Position numbers and translations under genes: made by a program. The notes under the pieces are model-generated. The model did not search any database. It was not told where the DNA came from and worked only from the letters and a program-made list of their open reading frames with translations. A stretch of DNA of 50,526 bases from Kitasatospora sp. DSM 101779 (GTDB lineage: Bacteria; Actinomycetota; Actinomycetes; Streptomycetales; Streptomycetaceae), in contig NZ_JAHTIK010000001.1 of NCBI RefSeq assembly GCF_025655475.1, positions 1,855,189-1,905,714 on the forward strand, written 5' to 3'. This document shows, piece after piece, positions 42,313 through 49,561 of this stretch. Every line of letters begins with the position of its first letter. Position 1 is the stretch's first letter.

Positions 42313-43689
42313 ATGGGCACGCATCCCGTCACCGCGGGTCCCCGCTCCACCGTCCGGGCGCTCGCGCTGCTCGCCGTCGGGGCCACCGCCCTGGCCGGCG
42401 GCACCGCCGTCGCCCGGCCGGCCGCCGGGTCCGCCTTCCACGGGCCGGCCGTCCACGTCCGGCCCGCGTCGAGCGGCCACATCAGCGCGGCCGGCCGCAC
42501 CGCCCCGATATCGACCGCCGAGTGCGTCGCACAGATCGGCATCCACTGCTACTCGCCGCTGCAGTACCGCACCGCCTACAACCTCGACCCGCTCTACCGG
42601 CAGGGCGTCACCGGCAAGGGCCGGACGATCGTCATCGTCGACTCCTTCGGCTCCCCGACGATCCAGCACGACCTGGAGGTCTTCGACAAGCAGTGGGGGC
42701 TGCCCGACACCAACGTCGAGGTGGTCAAGTGGGGCAACGTGCCGCCGTTCGACCCGACCAACGAGGAGCACACCGGCTGGGCCGGCGAGACCACCCTCGA
42801 CGTCGAGTACGCCCACGCCATCGCCCCGGACGCGCACATCGTGCTGGTGGAGACCGGCGTCGCCGAGACCGAGGGCGTCACCGGCCTGCCGGAGATGATG
42901 GACGCCGAGAAGGCGCTCATCAAGGCCGGCCGGGCCGACGTGATCTCGCAGAGCTTCGGCGCCACCGAGAACACCTTCCCCGGCTTCGACAAGCACGACT
43001 TCTCGTCCATCGAGAAGCTCCGGTACGCCTTCAAGGAGGCCGCCGCCCGGGACGTCACCGTGCTCGCCGCCTCCGGCGACAACGGCGCGACCGACGCCAT
43101 GGAGAACGGCTCCGACCTGTACCCGTACAAGGTCAACTCCTGGCCGTCCGCCGACCCGCTGGTCACCTCCGTCGGCGGCACCCAGCTCACCCTGGACGAC
43201 AAGGGCGCCCGCACCGCCCCCGACAAGGTCTGGCACGACGACTACGGCGCGGCCGGCGGCGGCGTCTCCGGGGTCTTCGAGCGCCCCTGGTACCAGGCCG
43301 GCGTGGCCAAGGTGACCGGCAACCACCGCGGCACCCCGGACATCTCGATGAGCGCCGCCGTCGACGGCGCGGCCTGGACGTACGAGTCCTACGACCCGAC
43401 CCGGGTCGGCTGGCACCTCACCGGCGGCACCAGCGAGGCCACTCCGATCTTCTCGGGCGTCGTCGCCCTCGCCGACCAGCTCGCCGGGCACCGCCTCGGC
43501 CAGCTCAACTGGCGGATGTACGGCCTGGCGATGCTGCCCGCCAAGTGGAGCGGCATCACCGACGTCACCGCGGGCGACAACTCCTGGGACAAGGTGACGG
43601 GCTACCAGGCGGCCCCCGGCTACGACCTCGCCTCGGGCCTCGGCACCGTGGACGGCACCCGTTTCGTGCACGCGCTCGCCGGACGCTGA
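42313..43689 (+). CDS. Secreted S53-family (sedolisin) serine-carboxyl peptidase
   Basis: The 458-residue protein has an export signal (about 1-35) and a sedolisin domain with the Glu159/Asp163 pair in 'GETTLDVEYAHAIAP', the oxyanion Asp in 'LAASGDNGATD', the nucleophile Ser374 in 'TGGTSEATPIFSG', and a C-terminal calcium-site region 'TDVTAGDN...APGYDLASGLGTVDG'. Sedolisins are acid endopeptidases. The usual long activation prodomain is largely absent: only about 35 residues separate the signal from 'PISTAECVAQIGIHCYSPLQYRTAY', which resembles the start of the mature enzyme. The ATG at 42313 is preceded by GAGGAG. Confidence 0.92.
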   Translation: MGTHPVTAGPRSTVRALALLAVGATALAGGTAVARPAAGSAFHGPAVHVRPASSGHISAAGRTAPISTAECVAQIGIHCYSPLQYRTAYNLDPLYRQGVTGKGRTIVIVDSFGSPTIQHDLEVFDKQWGLPDTNVEVVKWGNVPPFDPTNEEHTGWAGETTLDVEYAHAIAPDAHIVLVETGVAETEGVTGLPEMMDAEKALIKAGRADVISQSFGATENTFPGFDKHDFSSIEKLRYAFKEAAARDVTVLAASGDNGATDAMENGSDLYPYKVNSWPSADPLVTSVGGTQLTLDDKGARTAPDKVWHDDYGAAGGGVSGVFERPWYQAGVAKVTGNHRGTPDISMSAAVDGAAWTYESYDPTRVGWHLTGGTSEATPIFSGVVALADQLAGHRLGQLNWRMYGLAMLPAKWSGITDVTAGDNSWDKVTGYQAAPGYDLASGLGTVDGTRFVHALAGR

Positions 43690-43705
43690 CCCGCCCCGCA
43701 CCTCC

Positions 43706-43737
43706 GGGCCGTCCCGCCGCTGTCGGCGGGGCGGCCC
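43706..43737 (+). terminator. Terminator hairpin after the S53 peptidase
   Basis: GGGCCGTCCCGCCG (43706-43719) pairs with CGGCGGGGCGGCCC (43724-43737) around CTGT, a 14-bp stem with one U-G pair, 17 bp after the stop codon. Confidence 0.7.
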
Positions 43738-43774
43738 TCCGGCGTCCGCGGCCCTCCGGTGGCCGACCCGCGCC

Positions 43775-43859
43775 GGACGTCAGCCCTCGCCGGACGTCAT
43801 CCCTCGGCGGACGTCATCCCTCGCCGGACGTCATCCCTCGGCGGACGTCAGCCCTCGGC
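43775..43859. repeat. 17-bp x5 minisatellite overlapping the 3' end of the next gene
   Basis: Five head-to-tail units of GGACGTCA(G/T)-CCCTCG(G/C)C start at 43775, 43792, 43809, 43826 and 43843. Each contains the palindrome GACGTC. The last unit includes the TGA stop (43850-43848) of the minus-strand gene, and each other unit carries a copy of the same GAGGG(A/C)TGA context, so the array looks like repeated duplication of the gene end. Confidence 0.9.
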
Positions 43860-45761
43860 GGCGGCCGCAGCCAGCTTCGCGAGGTAGCGTTCGGCGGCCC
43901 GCAGCTTGCGGCCGTCCGGGCCCGGCAGGTGGGCCCGCAGCTCGATGATCTCCGGGGCGATCCGGATCGCCTCGACCGGATCGGCCACCGCCCGCCAGCA
44001 GGCCTCGGCGTTGGTGGCCGCCCGCTGGGTCTCCGGGTCCTCCGCCCCCGCGGTGCCGAGCAGCGCCAGGGCCACCTCCCGGTACAGGTCGGCGGCCAGC
44101 ACCGTACGGCCCGCCAGCCGGGAGACGTGTGCGCGGACCTGACGGACCTGCAGCACCTCCGGGGCCGCCGTGCCGTGCACGGCCACCGCCTCCTCCTCCA
44201 GGGCGAGGGCGAGTTCGGCAGCGGTGTCGTGCTCGCCGGCGTCGGCGGCCCGGACGATCCGGCCCACCGCGTCCCGGTAGTCCGAGGCCGGCTCCGCCGC
44301 GGGCTCCGCGGAGGGGGACGCCTCGGTCCGCTTGCCCAGCTCCACCCGGTCCGTCCGCTTGCCCAGCTCCACCCGGTCCGTCCGCTTGCCGAGCTCGACC
44401 CGGGCCGCGCGCGTACCCGCCGCGGCCCCGGGCTCCTCGGCCGATGCGCCCATCGGGTCGGGGACGACCGCGGTCCGCGCGAGTTCGGCCGTCTCGGCCG
44501 CCGCCTCCGTGGAGAGCGGCGGCGGCACCGGCGGGTCGCCGGGCAGCTGCTTGCGCAGCGACACCGGGCGGGGCGGGCGCGGCGGCGTGGGCGGCACCCC
44601 CGGCTTCAGCAGCGAGACCGGGCCGCGCGGCACGGCCTGCTGTTGCGCCTTGGCCAGGGTGATCCGGGGCGCGGCCGAGGCCGGTGCCGCCGGGCGGGGC
44701 CGGCCGGGGCGGGCCCCGGGCCGCTTCGGCTGGACGGCCGAGGGGCGGGGTGCCTCGTTGAGCCGGGCCTCGGTGGAGGTGTCGCCGATCTGCCGCGAGG
44801 TGTTCCGGAAGACCGGGCGGTCCGGAGCGTGCGACTGCAGGACGGCGGCCTCCGGCCGGAGCACCGAGTGCACCTGCCCGCGCAGCTCCTCCGGCGCGAG
44901 CACCGGTCCCGCGCCGGGGACGCCGACGTGCAGCACCTCGATCAGCGCGCGGGTGAACGTGCCGACCTGGTCCGGGTCCGGGTTGACCACGGCCCACAGC
45001 GGCACGCCGTCGGTGAGCGGCGAGATGGTGCTCTGCACCAGTGGCCAGGCGGTCTGGTCCGCGCTCAGGTCGCCGACGACCAGGGTGTCCCACTCCTGCG
45101 GGCGGTGCTGCAGCTCCGTGGCCACGGCGTGCCAGGGCAGGGTGTCGTGCGAGCGGGCGTCACGGAGCGTCAGGAAGAGCTGCTCGCCGCGCCGGTCCGT
45201 GACCAGGTGCCCGCCGATGTGGACGAGCAGCGGGCCCGGGTGCCGGGCGGCGGCGCGCAGGTGGGCGAGGACGGTCTGCGGGTCACCGGCACCGGGGAGG
45301 TGGACGGCGTCGACCGCGTCCGATGCCAGCAGGACGTGCGGGGAGACGGCCGCCAGCATCGCGGACAGCACCGGCGCCTGCGAGCTGCCACGGCCCCAGG
45401 GCCGGCGACCGGTACTGCCGTAGCCGCCCTCGACGACCAGGATCCGGCCGCGCAGGCCGGCGCCGAATCCGCGCAGCTGCGGGGCTGCGGGCTGGCCGGT
45501 CGGCCCCGGGCCGGGCGGGACCGTCGCAGCGGTCAGGGGCGCAGCCGCAGGCGGCGGCACGGGTGCCGGGCCCGGCGGCTGCGGCGGCGGGGCGGGCGGC
45601 AGGGTGATGGCCGGCATGGTGGCCGTCCAACCGGTGTGCGGCACGGGAGCGGGCGGCTCGGCCTGCTCCTCGCCGGGCCGGTACCCGGCCGGCCCCGGGG
45701 GCGTGTCCGTGTCGAACGGTCTCCGCTCGCCGCCGCCGGAGGCCGCTGTCACGTCCGCCAC
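43848..45761 (-). CDS. Pro/Ala-rich protein with possible degenerate caspase-like domain and C-terminal helical repeats
   Basis: The 637-residue product is not a family I recognise firmly. Residues 1-95 are Pro-rich and disordered. Residues about 95-320 form an alpha/beta domain ('LLVHIGGHLVTD' and 'WDTLVVGDLSAD' at the ends of strands) placed where caspase/CHAT peptidases carry the catalytic His and Cys; here the Cys is absent, so it would be inactive (inference). About 330-480 is a Pro/Arg linker containing three tandem copies of RVELGKRTD/E. About 490-637 is helical ('AAELALALEEEAVAVHG', 'AADLYREVALALLG'), resembling TPR units. It starts at GTG 45761 with a weak ribosome site, and the stop sits in a minisatellite. 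Confidence 0.65.
   Translation of the reverse strand: MADVTAASGGGERRPFDTDTPPGPAGYRPGEEQAEPPAPVPHTGWTATMPAITLPPAPPPQPPGPAPVPPPAAAPLTAATVPPGPGPTGQPAAPQLRGFGAGLRGRILVVEGGYGSTGRRPWGRGSSQAPVLSAMLAAVSPHVLLASDAVDAVHLPGAGDPQTVLAHLRAAARHPGPLLVHIGGHLVTDRRGEQLFLTLRDARSHDTLPWHAVATELQHRPQEWDTLVVGDLSADQTAWPLVQSTISPLTDGVPLWAVVNPDPDQVGTFTRALIEVLHVGVPGAGPVLAPEELRGQVHSVLRPEAAVLQSHAPDRPVFRNTSRQIGDTSTEARLNEAPRPSAVQPKRPGARPGRPRPAAPASAAPRITLAKAQQQAVPRGPVSLLKPGVPPTPPRPPRPVSLRKQLPGDPPVPPPLSTEAAAETAELARTAVVPDPMGASAEEPGAAAGTRAARVELGKRTDRVELGKRTDRVELGKRTEASPSAEPAAEPASDYRDAVGRIVRAADAGEHDTAAELALALEEEAVAVHGTAAPEVLQVRQVRAHVSRLAGRTVLAADLYREVALALLGTAGAEDPETQRAATNAEACWRAVADPVEAIRIAPEIIELRAHLPGPDGRKLRAAERYLAKLAAAAAEG
44322..44402. 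repeat. 27-bp x3 in-frame repeat (RVELGKRTD) within the Pro/Ala-rich protein gene
   Basis: Three contiguous 27-nt units (44322-44348, 44349-44375, 44376-44402) encode RVELGKRTE, RVELGKRTD and RVELGKRTD when read on the minus strand. The two left units are nearly identical in DNA, while the right one differs at several wobble positions. Confidence 0.85.
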
Positions 45762-45921
45762 GCCCGGTCACCGCCCCGCCCCGCCGCCCGCCGCGGCCTC
45801 GCCCTTGACTGCGCGATGCCCGCCACCACGCACGATTTCGCCACCATACGGGGTGATCCCGGGCCCTTTCCAGGCCGGGTCTTCGATCACCCCCCCGGCG
45901 GGTGGCGGAGCCGTCGGTCCG

Positions 45922-46965
45922 TCAGTAGGTCACGGTGATCCGGCGGGCGGGCCCGTCCACCCGGACGGTGCCGCCGTAGGGGATCACCACCTGAGGGTCG
46001 GTGTGGCCGAGGTCGACGTCGAACACCGCCATGGTGTCCGGCGCGTACGCCGCCAGCGCGCGCAGCACCGCCTCGCGCTGCTCCGTCCGGTGCGCGGCGC
46101 GCTGCCCGGCGTCGTTCGGCCGGTCGAAGGACCATGCCTTCGCCCGGCCCATCAGCAGCGCGGGGAAGCGGGCGAGCAGCCCGCGCTCCCCCATGTTGCG
46201 CAGGATCCGGAACACCTCCTCGCCGGACGGGAGTTCCTCCGAGGTCTCCAGGAAGAGCACGCAGCCCTCGTACGCCTCGGGGCTGCGGATGCCCCGGTCG
46301 GCCATCAGCAGCCAGCCGAGGATCTCCAGGTTGCCGCCCCAGCTGACCCCCTCGACCACCCGGTCCGGCCGGTGCCAGGTCCAGCCCTCGGCGGGCTGCA
46401 TCTGCGCCTCGGACTCGAAGGTCGCCGGGTCCTGCCAGGGCCGGTCGACGTCGTTGAACTCCGCGGGCTCGGCCAGTTCGTACGGGCCGGAGGTGAAGAG
46501 CGCGGCGCGCGCCGAGGCCCCGGTGACGGGGTGCAGCGCGCCCGGTCGGCCGAACTCGGTCATCACGGACGCGCCGTGGTAGCCGACGATGCCGAGGTTC
46601 CAGAGGTGGGTGAGCAGGTTGGTGTTGTCGCTGAACCCGAAGAACGGCTTCGGGTTGGCGCGGATCAGCTCGTCGTCCAGGTACGGCAGCACGGTGATCT
46701 GGTCGTCGCCGCCGATGCTGGCGATCACGGCCTTGATCTCCGGGTCGGCGAAGGCCGCGTGGATGTCCGCGGCCCGCTCCTGCGGCGAGCAGCCCGTCCG
46801 CCGGGTGGTCGGGTACTCCACCGGCTTCAGACCGAACTCCTCGGCGATGCGGCGCAGACCGAGGTCGAAGGGCAGCGGCAGGACGGCCGGCAGACCGGAG
46901 GACGGCGAGAGGATCGCCACCCGGTCGCCGGGCTCCGGCTTGGGCGGGTACAAGGGAGCTGTCAT
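45922..46965 (-). CDS. S66-family LD-carboxypeptidase-like protein
   Basis: The 347-residue protein has the family opening 'PGDRVAILSPSSGLPAVLP', the 'SIGGDDQITVLPYLD' block and the catalytic Ser112 in 'FFGFSDNTNLL'. A Glu in the middle and a C-terminal His in 'DVDLGHTDPQVVIPYGG' would complete the Ser-Glu-His triad. S66 enzymes cleave L,D bonds in murein tetrapeptides, or peptide-nucleotide antibiotics (the MccF type). It has no signal peptide, which fits cytoplasmic murein recycling or self-immunity. The ATG at 46965 lies very close to a GGAG; a longer start at GTG 47022 (366 residues) is possible. Confidence 0.88.
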   Translation of the reverse strand: MTAPLYPPKPEPGDRVAILSPSSGLPAVLPLPFDLGLRRIAEEFGLKPVEYPTTRRTGCSPQERAADIHAAFADPEIKAVIASIGGDDQITVLPYLDDELIRANPKPFFGFSDNTNLLTHLWNLGIVGYHGASVMTEFGRPGALHPVTGASARAALFTSGPYELAEPAEFNDVDRPWQDPATFESEAQMQPAEGWTWHRPDRVVEGVSWGGNLEILGWLLMADRGIRSPEAYEGCVLFLETSEELPSGEEVFRILRNMGERGLLARFPALLMGRAKAWSFDRPNDAGQRAAHRTEQREAVLRALAAYAPDTMAVFDVDLGHTDPQVVIPYGGTVRVDGPARRITVTY

Positions 46966-47047
46966 GCTCCGATCGTAGATTCGACCCGCCCGTGCGCCGA
47001 AGCCGATTTCGGCAGCGCGCACGAGAGCCGGCCGCCATGACGGTCGG

Positions 47048-48019
47048 TCAGTTCGGCTGCTCCCGGACGACCAGCAGGGTCTTGCCGGTGGTCGCCCGCG
47101 ACTCGATCGCGGCGTGCGCCTCGGCCGCGCGCTCCAGCGGGAACCGCTGCCCGATCACCGGTCGGAGCCGGCCGGCCGCACCCTCGGCGAGCGCCTCGGC
47201 GGTGACCTCACGCAACAGTGCCGGGGCCGGCCGGGCCGGTGAGACGAGTTCCACTCCGCGGGCCGCGGCCGTCTCCGGCGGGATCGCCGCCCAGCTGCCG
47301 CCGGCCAGGCCGTAACTGACCATCCGCCCGCCGGGCGCGAGCAGTTCGAAGGCGTCCCGGGCGAGGTCGCCGCCCACACCGTCGAGGACGACGTCCAGCC
47401 CGCCGGCACCGGCCCGGACGAGCTCCGGCCAGCCGGCGTCCCGATAGTCCACCGCGAGCTTCGCGCCGAGGCGCGCCGCCACGGCCGCCTTGTCCGGGCC
47501 GCCCGCCGCGCCGGCCACGGTCGCACCCGCGGCCGCGGCCAGCTGCACCAGCAGGCTGCCGACGCCGCCGGCGGCCGCGAGGACCAGCACCCGGTCCCCG
47601 GCACCGACCCGGCCGGCACGCAGCTGGAGGAGCGCGGTGCGGCCGTCCGCGAGCAGCGCGACCGCCTCGTCCAGCGCCAGCCCCTCCGGCACCGCGACCA
47701 GATCGGCGGCGGCCGCGAGCGCCCGCTCGGCGTAGCCGCCGGAACCGCCGGTGGAGGTCACCACCCGGCGGCCCAGCAGGGCCCCGTCCACCCCCTCGCC
47801 GACCTCCGCCACCGTGCCACCGACCCCGTTGCCGGGCACCAGCGGCGGCACCGCGGCGAACGGGCCGCGGCCGCTCGCCCGGAACTGCGTCTCGACGAAG
47901 GTCGTGCTGGCGTACGCGACGTCCACCACGACCTGCCCCGGACCGGGCACCGGATCGGGCGCCTCGCCCGCCACCAGCACCTCGGGCCCACCGAACTCCG
48001 TCAACCACACCGCACGCAC
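47048..48019 (-). CDS. Zinc-free quinone oxidoreductase-like MDR protein
   Basis: The 323-residue NADPH-dependent reductase has the GroES-like domain (1-125: 'RAVWLTEFGGPEVL', 'LVPGNGVGGTVAEVGEGVDG'), the Rossmann motif 'VLVLAAAGGVGSLLVQLA', and a C-terminal 'RFPLERAAEAHAAIESRATTGKTLLVV'. It resembles NADPH:quinone reductases. It starts at GTG 48019, divides the LD-carboxypeptidase gene from the small genes to the right, and ends about 80 bp before the S66 gene. Sequence gives no substrate. Confidence 0.88.
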   Translation of the reverse strand: MRAVWLTEFGGPEVLVAGEAPDPVPGPGQVVVDVAYASTTFVETQFRASGRGPFAAVPPLVPGNGVGGTVAEVGEGVDGALLGRRVVTSTGGSGGYAERALAAAADLVAVPEGLALDEAVALLADGRTALLQLRAGRVGAGDRVLVLAAAGGVGSLLVQLAAAAGATVAGAAGGPDKAAVAARLGAKLAVDYRDAGWPELVRAGAGGLDVVLDGVGGDLARDAFELLAPGGRMVSYGLAGGSWAAIPPETAAARGVELVSPARPAPALLREVTAEALAEGAAGRLRPVIGQRFPLERAAEAHAAIESRATTGKTLLVVREQPN

Positions 48020-48116
48020 GACCGCTCCCCGGCTCGTTCCGACCCCGCACCCCCAGCCTGCAGGGTGAAGCGGACTTCAGGTCAAGCGGCGGAGCCGGAT
48101 CACGGCACGACCCGGG

Positions 48117-48824
48117 TCACACCGCGGCGATCGGGCCGGTGTACCGGTCGGTGTAGTGGGCCAGGTACTCGGCGAGCTCGGACGCGGCCGGCACCTCCTC
48201 GTGCTGCAGCGCCTGCCAGAGCCGGTTCTCCACCCAGAAGCGGTAGGCGAACTCCTCGAAACCCGCGGCACACCGGGCGACCGCGGCACTCAGGTCCGCC
48301 GGCCCCTCCGCCTCCTCCCACTCCGGCAGGCAGGCGAAGTCCAGCGGCGATCCCACCACGAACGCCTCCCCCGAGGGACGCAGGTACAGGTACCAGAACA
48401 CGCAGTCCTGCTGGTCCCGCAGGAAACGGACCAGACGCGCACCCGGCTCGAACGGGCTCGGCAGCGGCTGCGACACGTCCGTCCAACAGGCCGTCACCGA
48501 GACCTCGTCCAGCACGTCGTGGCAGCGGGCCGAGGTCAGCAGGGCCACGAAATCGGCGGGCAGCTCACAGCCCGTACCGGCCAGCGCCGCCGCCACCCCG
48601 TCCAGCAGCGCCACCCGCTCCGGATCGGCCGGCCCCAGCCCGCCCAGCCAGCCGAACCCCCCGTCGAACCGGCCCGCCGCCAGCGGCGGCAGCCCCTCGA
48701 AGGGGTACCACTCATAGGTGCCGCGGCACGGCCGGTGCACCCCCAGATCGGTGGCGCACCACGCCGGGACGAACTCCACGGGCCGATCGGACCCCACGCT
48801 GCTCTCAGTGCTCACGGTGCTCAC
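48117..48824 (-). CDS. Conserved hypothetical protein, SMI1/KNR4 (SUKH)-like
   Basis: The 235-residue acidic, Trp/Phe-rich soluble protein shows 'LLDGVAAALAGTGCELPADFVALLTSARCHDVLDEVSVTACWTDVSQPLP', which has the SUKH-like pattern of a helix, 'LP.DF..LL', then strands. The C-terminal 'GFEEFAYRFWVENRLWQAL' recalls SMI1/KNR4 proteins of the immunity-protein type. The similarity is by pattern only, and no toxin gene is adjacent. The GTG at 48824 has GGAGGAG 5 nt upstream and was preferred to an in-frame start 60 bp further out. Confidence 0.6.
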   Translation of the reverse strand: MSTVSTESSVGSDRPVEFVPAWCATDLGVHRPCRGTYEWYPFEGLPPLAAGRFDGGFGWLGGLGPADPERVALLDGVAAALAGTGCELPADFVALLTSARCHDVLDEVSVTACWTDVSQPLPSPFEPGARLVRFLRDQQDCVFWYLYLRPSGEAFVVGSPLDFACLPEWEEAEGPADLSAAVARCAAGFEEFAYRFWVENRLWQALQHEEVPAASELAEYLAHYTDRYTGPIAAV

Positions 48825-48901
48825 GGCTGCTCCTCCGGACGCGCTCGGCTGCTCCCTGCGCATCCTGCCGTCCGCCACTGACAATGGCCGGGGCCCGGGA
48901 A

Positions 48902-49276
48902 TCAGCCGAGGTGGGAGAGGAGAACGGCTGCTTCGGCCCGGAGCCGCTCGGCACGGTCCGGGCGGCCGGCCCGCTCGTACGTCTCCGCCGCCTCGGCCCG
49001 CTCGGCGGCCTCGGCCCGGACGATCCCCACGATCTGTTCCTCCGTCAGCTCGCGGCGGGGCGCCTCGGCGGCACCCGCACCGATCGGGATCAGCTCGACC
49101 GCGAGATGCCGGTCGGCGCCCTCGGGGCGCTCCACCGCCTCGGCGTTGTCCAGCGCCGCGAGGGTGGGCCGCAGGGCATCGACGGCCACCTTGTCACGCG
49201 CCTTCATGGCCACCGTGAGGGCGGCCCGCAGACGGGGACGCAGGGGCAGGTCCGTACTCGTCGACTCACTCGTCAT
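48902..49276 (-). CDS. GatB/YqeY domain-containing protein
   Basis: The 124-residue helical protein has the YqeY pattern: 'LRPRLRAALTVAMKARDKVAVDALRPTLAALDNAEAV' followed by 'LTEEQIVGIVRAEAAERAEAAETYERAGRPDRAERLRAEAAVLLSHL'. YqeY-like domains are the tRNA-contacting helical tail found in GatB amidotransferases; free-standing ones have unclear roles, perhaps tRNA or ribosome associated. Most family members are nearer 150 residues, so the C-terminus is slightly short. It starts at ATG 49276. Confidence 0.85.
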   Translation of the reverse strand: MTSESTSTDLPLRPRLRAALTVAMKARDKVAVDALRPTLAALDNAEAVERPEGADRHLAVELIPIGAGAAEAPRRELTEEQIVGIVRAEAAERAEAAETYERAGRPDRAERLRAEAAVLLSHLG

Positions 49277-49561
49277 TCCCGGACGCTAACCGGGCTGCCG
49301 CCTCCGCCGCGACCGAATTCACGGGTGGCCCAGGGGCGCGGGGAACTGAGCGATCCGGATGCGGCTCGCCTTGCGGACCAGGGCTCGGCCCCGAACCTCA
49401 CGGGCTGCCCACTCCCGGATTGCGCAGTCCCCGCGCCCCTGACTTGGCTGCTCACCCCGAATCAGTGGGTGCATCCACCCTCGCGTTGCGCAGTTCTCCC
49501 CAGCCTTCGGCCGGGAGGTGCTCCCACGCGTCCCGGGGGTGCTGACCCTCGGTTTGCCCTC
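49277..49561. repeat. Intergenic stretch containing repeat copy (C), about 49330-49555
   Basis: No gene is supported in these 285 bases. Most of it is a copy of the dispersed repeat, inverted relative to copy A near 3.9-4.05 kb. It has several internal TGCGCAGT(T/C)-type cores (49415, 49485) and GCGCCCCTG/CAGGGGCGC inverted segments (49331 and 49433), giving it a foldback shape. Confidence 0.7.

Noticed and set aside
43775..43859. Possible CRISPR array
   Set aside because: The 17-bp units are contiguous without spacers, and no cas gene is present.
42198..45938. A 1246-codon plus-strand open frame across the S53 peptidase and the next gene
   Set aside because: It overlaps a confident gene in another frame and then covers a convergent gene. 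Composition is repetitive Arg/Gly/Pro.
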